Shown here in pieces: positions 51,496-62,886 of a stretch of DNA of 64,000 bases. The notes beneath the pieces were generated by a model that saw only the letters and a program-made list of their open reading frames with translations, was not told the DNA's origin and ran no database searches. The position numbers and the translations under genes were made by a program. This stretch comes from Tetradesmus obliquus (taxonomy: Eukaryota; Chlorophyta; Chlorophyceae; Sphaeropleales; Scenedesmaceae): the NCBI GenBank assembly GCA_030272155.1, contig CP126196.1, positions 4,092,001-4,156,000 on the forward strand, in the 5' to 3' direction. Every line of letters begins with the position of its first letter. The stretch's first letter is position 1.

Positions 51496-54400
51496 CCAGG
51501 CCAACATCACCGACTGTGTTTTTGAGAACAACGCGGCAACGGAGGCGTCCGCTGGCTTGAAGGTCTGCTGTAATGCCACGGTGAGGCCATGCCGCGCGTG
51601 CTGTGCTGCCAAGCAACGAACCCTTCAGCACACATCCTTGTTTTGCAGCAGAAACAAATGGATTCACTAGAGGAGTCTGTGGTCACCATGCTAGGTGTGA
51701 TTTAGACTGCACACTTGCCGACATGATGTACTGGATGAACATGCTGTTGCTGCTGCAGGCTGTCAGCGCGAGGCAAGGCCGCAACCCAATTGTCCCAAAA
51801 ATGACTGCAGCTGCCACTGTGACATTACTCAAGACGGCCCTGCTCCTTGCTTTGTGTTTTTGTGTGCTTGTATGTGTGCCTGCAGGCGTACGTCAGCCGC
51901 TGCAAGTTCGTCAACAACACAGCAGACAGCGCAGCTGCCGTTGACGTGGTGAACAACGGCCAGGTATGATAGCGGTACCTTCAACCGTTGCATGGTAGTA
52001 GCTAGTGTATATGCGAGTTCGCTGCAGCAATGCCTCCCCTGTGAAGCATGCATCATACTGTTATGTAAATGGAGCATGTAACGTAATGAAATGTAATATG
52101 TCATTGCAGTGCACGGTCCCGTGTGCTGGATCAGTGATGCACATCTCATACCCTATGGCATTTTCAAAACCGATATTGCGGGCTGCTTTTGCAGGCCAGC
52201 ATGACGGCACGCACCTTTGAGCGCAACAAAGCTCAGTACCAAGCCGCAGGTGTCAGAGTGCAGCAGCAAGCACAGGTGAACATGCCGTGCTTGGAGCTTT
52301 TGAGCATGAATGATGTGTGCGCCAACCAACTGTAAGCAGGAGCATCAACACTTGCTGCGTTATTTTCTCCCAGCAGCCGTAAGCAGGAGCATCAAAATAT
52401 GATGCACAGTTTTCACCCAGCAGCCGTAAGCAGGAGCATCAACATATGATGCACTGTTTTCGCCCAGCAGCCGTGAGCAGGAGCATTAAGATATGATGTG
52501 CTGTTTGCGCCCAGCAGCCGTGAGCAGGAGCATTAAGATATGATGTGCTGTTTGCGCCCAGCAGCCGTGAGCAGGAGCATTAAGATATGATGTGCTGTTT
52601 GCGCCCAGCGGCCGTGAGCAGGAGCATTAAGATATGATGTGCTGTTTGCGCCCAGCAGCCGTGAGCAGTCCGGTCCTTGTAGGGCACGCGCAGAAGAGCA
52701 GAGGCTCAAGCAGGCATGTCTGCTTCTGATGCGTAGGACTTGTAACTTGTAACATCAGTGCGTCAAGCAACTGGCCTGCTTGTCAGTTAGCATGCGGTGC
52801 TTGCTGTCAGCCTTCGCTTGGGTGTGCGGCTGACTAAAAGCAGCCTCCCATGCACGGCGCAATGTTATACTGACAACATCTGTTCATTGAGATGCCTTCA
52901 ACACAAGCATTTGTGCTGGTGTTGCGCCGCATCCGCAGGTCGACCTCACCGGCTGTTTGTTCCGCCAAAACAGCGCCACATATGGAGGGGCGATCTACAT
53001 GGATGATCAGGGCAGTGCAGCCGTCAGCAGCTGCACCTTCAGGGGCAACCAAGCCAGCACATCTGGGGCCGCATTTTATGCTGGGGGTACCAGCACTCTC
53101 GACATCAGCGACACAACTCTCGCCAACAACAACGCATCCTACGGAGCGGCAGTGTTCATGTTTAACATTGCATCCCTCAGCATGGGCAGCAGCAACTGCA
53201 GCCGCAACACTGCAACCACGTCGGGCGGATGTCTTGGTGTGGACGGAGTGGACTCAAATGTAGGTCTTGCGGGGCTTGACAGCTTACTACACTGGTGCAT
53301 TGTAGGCGGCAACTTGCAGCATTGCAAGCCTATCCAGTATGAGAGATGTGCAAATGCAAAACATGCCTTCGCTCATGACTCATGCACCACCTAGCTTGAG
53401 CAGCTAGCAAAGCAAAGCGCTTGCCTTGTTGCCACTGCTAGGGCAGCCATCACCATCAACAGTGCCTTTCCTGGACCTGCATATTATGAATGCAATGTGG
53501 CGTGGCATGGCCACAAATTATATTGAAGTAATTTTGTATGTGCGCGGGTGGCTGCCACCACTGCAGGATGTGCAAATGTGGCGGTCCACATTTGATTCCA
53601 ATCAGGCAGGAGATGGAGGGGCAATGAATTTTGGCACGTCTGGGTCAAGCGAAGAGGCGCAGGCAAGCACATGAAAGGGCCGAATGGCATGGACTTGCAC
53701 AGCTATGCGGTCCAGCATGCAAGCACACCTGATCCCTGCACACCTGATCTTGTTTCAAGTACCAGCACACAGCCGTTAGCTGATGCCAGCCCTGACAAAG
53801 GAAAGAAAACAACGCATGTCGACGCGATGCATGCAGCGGATAGTGGGGTGTGCACAGTGCCCAGCCGTTTGTTACGTCATTTGCAGAGTGGTGGTGAGCA
53901 TGCCATTGAGCAGCGCGCTTTGCAGGCAGTGCAGCGTAGCATCAGGCAACTGGGAGGTGTGCTCCTCACACCAGCACCATGCTGCAGTGGCAGATACATG
54001 CATGTGCTGACCAGCTATGCTTGGCTGCAGGTATCCCTGACAGACTGCCAAGTGTTGGGCAACACGGCTGACATGTGAATTGCAGGCTGTGATTTGAAAA
54101 TCTGTCCATAGTAAGGTAGAAAGGTCCGCTAGCAAGCATGTGCACACATCACCATGATGCCGGGGGCGGCAGCAGTGTTCTGCATGCATTGGCAGCCGTT
54201 TGCTTTGTTTTTTGTGTGTGTGTGTGTTGCAACAGGGTATAGACCAACCATGCAGATGTGCAGCTGCCTAAGAAGAGGTGCAGCAGCAGATCATGCCATA
54301 GCGCCAATTCAGGGTCGTTTTAAATGCCCATCCCCATACCCATCCTCAATATATATGATCTCTTATATGTAATATTTCTAAGGGAGGCTTCATCAATATA

Positions 54401-54950
54401 GCCAATAACAGTGCCGAGTTGCGCTGTGTTGCACTCTATCTTGCAGTTACGGCCATGAGCAACGTCATAGCGTTATATATGACATGCGAAGACTCCATAT
54501 GTCATTCATAGCATTGCGGGTCCATGGTACATGAATCGATCGTGGCGCTCCGATTTGTCACTGCACGGTGTCACTATGTTCAAACGTGCAGTGGCGGGAT
54601 CTCCATTGCAGCAATGGCCAATATCACAATCACGTCCCTGGTTGTGCACAACAACACTGCACAGTACCAAGGAGGTGGCATCTCGGCAGGGGGAGCATCA
54701 GATGTGAGCTGCCTGTGACACAACTTTGAGCAGGCAACAGCGCGTTCTGTGCAATATGTATATAGCTGGCCTGCATCGGTGTCGCAACTGTTGCGCATAT
54801 GCTGTGCTGGCAGGACTCCCTTGGCCCTAGCTGTTGCATCTTGTCATTGCTGACCTGCAAATTCGTGTTTGTGCTGCGTGAAGCTGCATCTTAGGTCTGT
54901 CCTACGGAAGCTGCAGTAGATATGGCAGCCAGCCATTTGCCGTTGGACCG

Positions 54951-54988
<38 letters not shown>

Positions 54989-57902
54989 TCATTGCTGCTG
55001 CAGGTGTCCATCTTCAACTCGTCCATTGCTTGGAACACAGTCATTCAAAGCTGCAGCCTTACTGACGGAGGAGGGGCAGGGATCTGTGCTTTGGAAGAAG
55101 CAGCTGTTGAGATTGTAGGCACAGCAGTGCATCACAATACTGCCATTTCTCCCTGGGGCGGTGGCGTGCGGCTGCTTGGCCAGTCCACATTTGCAGCAGC
55201 AAACAGCACCATACAGTATAACGCAGCACGCATTGGCGGTGGCATAGCCATGGAACCAAACACGTCTGTCACTGATCTGCCGTTGTTACTTTCGCTTGTT
55301 ACTAACAACTCGGCAACGCGCGGGCCTCAGCTTGCTGTTGATCCTAGCAGCATGCAGTTTGTCGGCAACACCACATTTGACTATGCGAGTCGCGCAGCAG
55401 CAGATGAAGGTGCTCTAAGTTTGAAGCTTGCTTTTGTGGGTGCATTGGGCCTTCCCTCGCCTGGTGTTCTGGCTGCAGTGTCCCTGGGTGACATGCAGTC
55501 ACTTGGTGCCAACACAAGTGATGATACAGGCATTGTGCATCTGCTGCTGAGGGTGCGCAAGCCACCTGGACGTTACTCAGTGTCAGTACGGCTGCCAGAG
55601 TTTGTCAATGTGTCATCAGCGAATGCAACCTTGCATGTGCGCGGCTGTGTGCCTGGGGAGGTTGCCCCCATCCCAGACACATGTGAGCCCTGCCTGCCCG
55701 GCTTCTACACCTTGGACCCTGCTGCAGCAGTGTGCAGCGGCTGCCCGGGCGGCGCGGAGTGCCCCGGCGGCGCTGCCTTGGTGCCGCTGCCTGGCTGGTG
55801 GCACAGCACAGCGACCTCAGCACAGATGCACAGGTGAGGGAATGGTGTAACGCGCAGTGTTGTGGGCACATTCACTGAATGTAGTGCAGCACCGCAAAAG
55901 GTTGTTGCGCAGCTGATGTGGCAGCCGTGTGATATGGCTCTGCAATTCGAGCTTCTCAATGATCCGCTTGGGGTCGCAGGCGGTAAGTTGCACCACATAT
56001 GCACCGAGCGCAGAGTTCGTCAGTTTCTTGTGTTGGGCTGCAATGCGCCTGTTGCCTGCTGCTTGCCACGAAACATATTATACGCTGCAGGTGCCAGGAA
56101 GCCAGGGAGCACCGCCAGGGAGCACCTAGTGTGGTGTGCATCTGGCCTAGCACGTGTCACCGACCTGCTGCTGATCACAATCTGCTGCTGCTGCTTCTGC
56201 TGCTGCTGCTCGACGCAGGTGCCCCGATGCAGCTGCCTGCCAGGGCGACAGGGCTGCGCTGCGCGACTGCAGCCAAGACACAGCCTGCAGCAGCAGCAGC
56301 AACCGCAGCAGCCTGCAGTGCAGCGCTGCATACAGCGGCAACATCTGTGGCGCATGCGCCAAGGGTTTTGGCTCAACAAAGCCCTTCCACTGCAAGGTTT
56401 GCATGCGGCCAGGTGTTATTGTTGCACTTTATGTCTCTGGCGATGTTGTGCTCCTTGCAATCATCAAGTTGATGTGCCATTTCACCCTTGCTGAGAACTT
56501 TGCGGACCAGCAGAACGAGCGCAAGCAGCATGTGTCAGCTTTGTTGCGGTGCCTTGTGCTGTACTCTCAGTGGATGCTGCTGATCGCATCATTGAACATT
56601 GACTGGCCAGCACCCATTTCATACCCCGTTCAGATGCTGGGATGGCTGTGGGCACCCTCAAACCCTGAGACACTCGGCATTGACTGTCTCTTGTCTAACA
56701 ACAGCCGTGTGCCGATTGCCATTCAGCGTGTTGTGTTTCACTTGAGTGTACCGCTGGTAATGCTGGCGTTGCTGCTGCTGGAGCTGCTGCTGATGAAAGT
56801 GAAGCAGAAGCGCGCTACAGCTGCTGCTTCTATGGCCGATCGGCTGGGCAGCAGCGCCATGGTTGTTGTTTTCTTCTTCCTGCCAGGTGTGCTGAGGACT
56901 GTGTTTGGGCTGTTTGCTTGCATACCACTTGACAGGCCTGCAGTAGCACCACGCACAGCAGCAGCAGTCGGCTCCTTTTGGGTCTATGATGTCAGCACTG
57001 TCTGCTTCGAGACACGCTGGCACAGAGCGCTAACTCTCGGCCTAGGCCTGCCGCTTGTGCTGCTGCTGTGCATCGGGCTACCTGATGCCATTGTGTACAT
57101 CACTGTCTCAAACCGCAGCCGACTTGATGACCCGGCTTTCCTGCAGCATTGGGGCTTCCTTGCACGCTCATATCGAGCTCGCATTTGTTGGTGGGAAGCA
57201 GCCATAGTCATCATCATCATGTTACCATTTAAGTCATAGCAACGTCGCCATCGGCCCCGCGCCCCACAGGAGCGGCTGGATGAACAGGCGAAGGGGAAGC
57301 AGCCATAGTGTGCCAGACAATAGCACTGGTTGCTGTCAGCATATTCGGCGTCAACATGGGCTCATTCTACCAGTGTGTTGTGATGACAGCAGTCCTAGCC
57401 GTGTTCATGTTCTGCAGGCCTTGAAGCTGTTTGCATTTGGTGAAGCAGGCCGGGCGATGCTGCGAGGTGTGCAATGCCTGCTGCTGACAAGCTATGTTGG
57501 GCTTGCGCTGCAGCAGGCCAGCCAAACCAGCAGTAGCAGCAAGGCAAGTGTCACACGGCCCGGTGCGGCTGCGTATGGCATAGCTGTGGGGGCCCTGCTG
57601 CTGTTGGTGAATGCGGCTTTTGTCTGCTCTGTGCTGTGGCAGCTGGTGAGGCATGTTGACTGGCAGGAGCTATGGGGCAAGGTCAGCAGGTGCAGGGAAA
57701 CAGCGCATGCATGGATGGGGGTTCTCGAACGAATCATGCATGTGTGGTTGATGTTGCACAGGCACTGCTAGCTGTGCAAGCGCTTGTAGCCATGTTCCAT
57801 GTGTACACACTGCATGTGAGGCCTGGTCATGGCTTTATGCCATGGTTTTGCATCGCTAATGTAATCGTGACCTGCTTGACTGGCTTGTACTACATGTTGT
57901 AG
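50368..57902 (+). CDS. surface protein with beta-helix repeats, Cys-rich module and TRP-like membrane domain
   Basis: Signal peptide MGLLLSCCVCTLPCCAQ at 50368. A long ectodomain follows, with many degenerate repeats of the type CxFxxNxAxxxGGAI (for example CVFENNAATE at 51514, CLFRQNSATYGGAIYMDD and CTFRGNQASTSGAAF near 52952-53070, STFDSNQAGDGGAM, TITSLVVHNNTAQYQGGGIS, STIQYNAARIGGGIA), typical of right-handed parallel beta-helix or Pmp-like proteins. Many exons carry one or two repeats. Near 55600-56400 is a Cys-rich module (CEPCLPGFYTLDPAAAVCSG, CPDAAACQGD, NICGACAKGF, CKVCM). From 56400 follow several spans, including ALYVSGDVVLLAII, FHLSVPLVMLALLLLELLLM, MVVVFFFLPGVLRTVFGLFA and GLGLPLVLLLCIGLPDAIVY, then RARICWWEAAIV, a signature of the algal and protist TRP-like family. 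Probably a mechanosensory or adhesion receptor (inference). The exon joins at 51.1-51.5 and 57.2-57.4 kb are uncertain; the frame changes near 57412. Confidence 0.8.
51460..51498 (+). repeat. (CTG)n intron end before the exon starting ANITDCVFEN
   Basis: Some ten CTG units precede a GTCCAG acceptor, as in other genes of the window. Confidence 0.85.
52331..52670 (+). repeat. 47-base minisatellite with acceptor- and donor-like sites
   Basis: Seven units start about every 47 bases (52331, 52378, 52425, 52472, 52519, 52566, 52613). Each contains GCCGT(A/G)AGCAGGAGCAT, a TATGATG core and a pyrimidine-rich CGCCCAGCAG end. GTAAGC or GTGAGC resembles a donor, and the CCCAGCAG end resembles an acceptor. 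The first three units differ from each other and from the last four, which are almost identical, a gradient typical of unequal exchange at one end. Confidence 0.95.
54955..55003 (+). repeat. (CTG)n intron end before exon 55004
   Basis: Ten CTG units, then CCTCATTGCTGCTGCAG, form the 3' end of the intron before the exon starting VSIFNSSIAWN. Confidence 0.9.
57288..57312 (+). pseudogene. repeat of the exon segment encoding WEAAIV
   Basis: GGGAAGCAGCCATAGTGTGC resembles TGGGAAGCAGCCATAGTCAT at 57190. This one is in frame with the next conserved segment (TIALVAVSIFGVNMGSFYQ), so it may be the functional version and the first may be intronic, or the reverse. Which copy is exon cannot be settled from sequence. 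Confidence 0.6.
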
Positions 57903-57992
57903 AATTGCATCAATGTCGTCACGGCAGGCCTGCTCATGGCTGCATGGCACCAGCAACAATCACACCGCATGGCATTAACACAACTCTGCTAA

Positions 57993-57997
57993 TGTAA
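57993..57997 (+). promoter_or_regulatory. TGTAA polyadenylation signal candidate of the beta-helix gene
   Basis: TGTAA lies 91 bases after the likely stop at 57902, a plausible distance. It is the usual green-algal signal. Confidence 0.45.
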
Positions 57998-58049
57998 TGT
58001 GATGTTGCTGAATGCGCTGAACCAGATTACGGTACTCTGATGTGTGAGC

Positions 58050-59800
58050 CACATCAATGACGTGCGATTCTCATCATGCGGCACACGGGCGCACACATAC
58101 CAAAGCGCAGACGCATGACCACGCAAGCATAGTCCTCCCCCCCCCCCCCCCTCGCCCCCCACACACACACGCGAGCACTTACACGCGAGCACACACACGC
58201 ACACACGCAATCATGCGTGTGCTGGGCGCACGCACATGGTGTGCGTGCGTGCACGCAGAGGCATACCCACAAGCGTGCACGCATAACCACCCACTAGCTA
58301 GTGGCGCTCACTAAAGTGAGCACATGCACGTCCGCTTATCAAAACACATGTGCCTGCATGTCTGCGTAACAGACGCGGATGCGCGCAATTGGTGTGACGC
58401 AGGCTGACATTGATGCTATGCTGATGCTATGCTATGCTGATGCTATGCTGATGCATGACGCGCGTATGCGCGCAAGCACATACTGCACGCGTGCGGCATT
58501 ATCGCGTACGCGCACGCACAAGTACGCGTGCGGCTTTGTCACAAACGCATATTTATAAGAACGAATTTAGACACCCACCGAGTCCTGCGGACCTTGATTA
58601 ATGCGCAACTGCGCATGTCAAGCAAAGCTGGGCCCGAAAACTTAGAGGTATGTGCGCAACTGAAGTATGGCACGCGCACAAATATACAGGCTTGTAAGCG
58701 CGTAAACGCGCAAGCACATAGTGCACGCGCACATGCTTACAAGCTTACGCGTGGCATCAACGCAAGCACATGCTTGAATGCCCACAAATCACTTGCAAAC
58801 GCGCTAACACTGGTAAGAATGAGTACGATGCAGGATCCGCGCACGCACGCAAGCACATATTAGACGCGTGCACACTCTCAAGCATGTGTGCGTGTCAACG
58901 CAAGCGCATGACCGGATGCGCGCAATCACGCATGCACACAAAAGCACATGCGTAAGCACACGGTGCACGCGCAGTCGCTTGCATGTCCTTAGCCACTCAC
59001 AGTGAATGCACGCATTAGCAAGGAGTGCAGCGCGCGCAATCTAATACCACGCACGCGCGCGCACACGTGCCTAGAAAGGGCGTACACGCATCAGCTCATA
59101 ACGACCACAAGCATTTACGTAGCTTCAACACAATCACAGGCACGAACGCGCGTAAAAGAATGTGCACACATTCTCTTGTCGTAGATTTGATCATCAAACA
59201 TCAAACATCAAACATCATGTTGTTGTGCTTTCGCGCTGCCATGTTGTTGTGCTTTCGCGCTGCCATTTGGACACTTGTGGTTGTGATCGAATATGTTACA
59301 ATGCGCGCCCTCAAAAGCACACGTGTCCAAATGTCAGCGCAAGCGGAGATGCAGTTGCAGGCGAATTGATACGATGCACGCACACACATGTGCACACACG
59401 CCTGCATTCACAAGCATGGTTTGGCGTCACACGCACACGCACTCGCAGTCGCAACATGTTGATGCTGTGAATGACGAGCGCCAGTACTGCGTAACACAGT
59501 GCATGCATGCGCACGCACAAGCATGCATGCAACATGTGGGCAAGCACACACGTAGTTGCGCGGAATGAGAACGCTCTCACACGTGCACACGTACAAAACA
59601 CGCGCGCGCGCGCGCTCGCAAGCACACCCTGCATGCGCGCGCCCCTACGCTGTTGGCACACACTGCATGCGCGCGCAGTCACTTCGTGAGCACACACTGC
59701 ATGCGCGCGCACGCACATAGCGAGCACACACAGCATGAGCTAGCTCGAACTCACGCCGTGTAACACTGTGAGCACTCACTTGCATGCGCGCGCAGTCATA
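58050..59800. repeat. 1.7-kb degenerate CA/CG alternating tract
   Basis: Dense runs of CACACGCGCACGCAAGCACA type, with ACGCGTGC, GCGCGCGC and CATGCGCGCGCA strings recurring throughout. No long perfect array remains, so it looks like an old degraded (CA)n(CGCA)n expansion. A direct repeat (GCTTTCGCGCTGCCAT, twice) is near 59229-59266. Confidence 0.85.
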
Positions 59801-59956
59801 GAGCGGCTGCTGTGCGGCACAGAGCGCCTGCAGCACGCACACAGAGCGCCCTTGCAGCCCTTGCATGTACACGAGAAGCAGACGCATGCGGCTTGACGAG
59901 CCCAGCAGCAGTACAACACCAATGCCTTGGTCAATCAGATGACAGCAATGTTAGGA

Positions 59957-60040
59957 CGCTGCAGAACGCTGCAGGACGCTGCGGGACGCTGCGGGACGCT
60001 GCAGGACGCTGCAGGACGCTGCAGGACGCTGAAGAATGTT
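59957..60040 (+). repeat. 11-base tandem repeat
   Basis: About seven units of GACGCTGCAGG or GACGCTGCGGG in a row. Confidence 0.9.
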
Positions 60041-60719
60041 GCGCTCACACATCCAGGCTGGAGCAGCAGGCTACAAGACCAACAATTGCTGTTTTCCTGC
60101 AGCCAGTAGCAGTGGCATCTACAACACAGCAGCAACAGAACGTGGCTTTTGCTAGAGGAGTTGCTGCACTGCACTGAGCTATGGGGAATTGTAATAGCAC
60201 CCTGCGGCAGCAACACAACGGTCAGTAACATCTACTGCAACAGCTCATGCTCGGGCAGTTGCGTCTTTATCGTGAATCAAGACAGCTAAGAATGCAGCAG
60301 CTGCTAGCAGTGCAACCTTTGCAACTTGTGCAGCCGCTGCCAGCGGACGTGCATGCTGCGCAGCTGTGTTCAAAGACAACAAATATGATGCTTCAGTTAC
60401 TGCACACTGCAGCGACACACACCTTCCATGGTACAGCGTTTGTTACACCAGCTGCAGCATTCCTGACCTTTGCCGCATCTGGTGCACTCGCAGCATCTCC
60501 TGCGGTATATACAGCAGTCAGGGGCAGTAGCAAAGACAGCAGCTACGTATACAACACTACTGCAGTGCATTCCCACTACATGTTGGCACCACAAGGGCCT
60601 GGCTGCCCATGACATAAGTTGTTGAACACATCACAAACGTTTACCATTTACATTCCTGTTGGTGGGGTGGCATCAGCCAGTGCTTCCAGCTGGCAAGCAC
60701 TCACTGACAGCCAGCGTTC

Positions 60720-61100
60720 TTCCAGGGGGTCTGGGGGTCTGCGGGGTCCCCGCAATCGCGGCTGATCTGTTTGCGGGGGGTGCCCGCACAAGTTTCAGCC
60801 TGAGGCACGATGCTTTGCGGGGTGCCCGCAAAGCCCACCACAGATACTTGCGGGACAACCTGTTAATTGCCTGTGTTAGAGTGTATTTCAGCAAAAATAT
60901 TGCGGGATAACAGATATACAGCATTGATCTGTGCGGGTACCCCGCAATAACTGGTCAAAAGTATGCGGGTGCCTCCCGGGCCCGCAAGGATTCAACAGTA
61001 ACACCTGAATTCTTGCGGGCACCCCGTGAGACATCACCAACTAATTTGCGGGAAATGATCCAAACAGCTGAATCCCGCAACCCCGCATGCGGGGGGAAGA
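60720..61100. repeat. cluster of TGCGGG/CCCGCA palindromes
   Basis: About nine short elements built on TTGCGGG and CCCGCAA. Some are full hairpins (GCGGGGTCCCCGC at 60739, TTTGCGGGGTGCCCGCAAA at 60816, TGCGGGTACCCCGCA at 60931, CCGCATGCGG at 61084); others are half-sites. They recur every 30-50 bases in otherwise average sequence. Confidence 0.9.
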
Positions 61101-61282
61101 ACGCTGCTGACAGCCGATGAACATCTGTCCCACGGTTAGGAGGTACAGGCGAGGCGGCGTGTACATTTGATCATCAATCACATACAATTATACTTCTATG
61201 GTTAAAACATTGAATGTGCGCTGCCTATACTGTGGGACTTGTTTTGCAACGTTATGTCAGCTCGTGTACACTATGGTCACCG

Positions 61283-61400
61283 AGATGTCCAGCTGTATGT
61301 CCAGTCATGTCCAGTTGCATGGTGTGCAACTGAACATGCCATGTGGCATGTCCAGTGTGAGACTGGACATGGCCATGTCCAGCATGCTGCTGGACATCGA
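61283..61400. repeat. cluster of ATGTCCAG/CTGGACAT inverted motifs
   Basis: ATGTCCAG or its complement occurs about eight times in 115 bases. CATGTCCAGTGTGAGACTGG pairs with itself as a hairpin, as does CAGTTGCATGGTGTGCAACTG. Confidence 0.9.
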
Positions 61401-62854
61401 TATAAAGAAAGTTGCCGAATTGCATTCATTACAAGCATAAGCATCATGCAACATATTGCGCACTCACTTGGCAAGAAGTGGTCCCCCGAAAGGCCACCAT
61501 GGCTGCTGAACCTCAGATTAGCATGTGCAGCTCCTGCTTCTGCTCCTATGTCGTCTAGTATTCGAGTAGGTGACTGGACACGATACTGGACACGGCAATT
61601 GGACTTTCATAAACTGCCTATTACCGTTATATCAAACGTATTTGATGCAGTAAACAAGTGTTCGCGGCAGGACAGCAATGTCGACGTGCTTGGGTTGGCG
61701 CCCTCGACCCCCTGGTACCAAGTCACTGCAGCTGCAACTGCCAAGTGGGCAAGTGACCCATGGGCTGTAACACAATCAGCATGTAGCTGCTGCAATACAA
61801 ACAGAATCTGGCAGCTGCTGCAATCACAACAACAGCACGCAGCTGCTGCATGACAGCAAAGGCACCCAGCTGCTGCAATCACAACATAAGCAGTGAGGAC
61901 ACCACGCGGAACAGCTGCCAAGAACTGCATTGACAAGATTGCGTCTCTACCACTTGTACAGATGATGCCTATGCCAACTGCATTCACTGTGCATCCTGTT
62001 GCAGGCAGCGCCAGCACAGCAATGCACCAGCTGCCACTACCGCTGCATGCCACCATCTGCCAACGAAAACATACAAGTTCCAGCAGCTGCTGAGTTGCGC
62101 ACTGGTGTCTGCGTAGCCGGCATCAACTGCGAGTTGGCAGGCTGCCGCTGCCTGCATTGATCACAAGTGTAGCGGTTGTTTCAAAGAACACCCCTGCAGC
62201 AGTGCAGCAGAAGCAGAGCAGCTGCACTTACATTTGCATGCTGCAGCGTAGGATGTGGCACTTGTTGAGGTTGGCGTTATCTCAATCAAGGTCTGGGCCA
62301 ACCGGCGTTTGCGCGTTGATTGGCGCCCGCCACGCACCACTACATGCAACACTACAGAGCAGCAGCATCTGCGCCAACATAATCGCTGCCACTGAATCGC
62401 ACATATGAGGCAGACTGCTTGCAATGCCACACCCCTCAAGCTCACCAGGAAGTGCATCAGCCATGCCACGCTGCCGGAAAGTCGGCCCCTGTGTCTTTAT
62501 AGGGAAGGTCTGCGCACCAACAGAGGTCTCAAGTCAATATATCACAATGGTGGTCTCCAAGCAGGCTGTCTGCTGCTGCATTAGATACAGTGGCGCCATG
62601 CTGACTGCAATCAAGTAGGACCCATGCACACAGGAAGTAAAAGCTGGATGGGTGGCGCGCACACCACATGGAGGGCATTGCGAGCAAGTTTGGCGTGTGT
62701 GAAGTGCGTCGCAAGCACGTTCCACATTATGCAACTGCTGGCCTGCTGGGCATGCTGTCTGCTGTGTGCGTATGTTCATGCACGCGTTGCCAAGAATGAT
62801 CACGACAAGCCCTGCAGCAAGCGGCATGCTCTTGATTGGGAGAGCTGTCACTTC

Positions 62855-62886
<32 letters not shown>

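Noticed and set aside
52331-52670. CRISPR-like array
   Set aside because: Units are contiguous with no unique spacers, and the host is a eukaryote.
62161-62851. Possible minus-strand gene after a CTG tract
   Set aside because: Signal-like ends and a CTG tract are present, but no family similarity and no consistent exon phases could be found.
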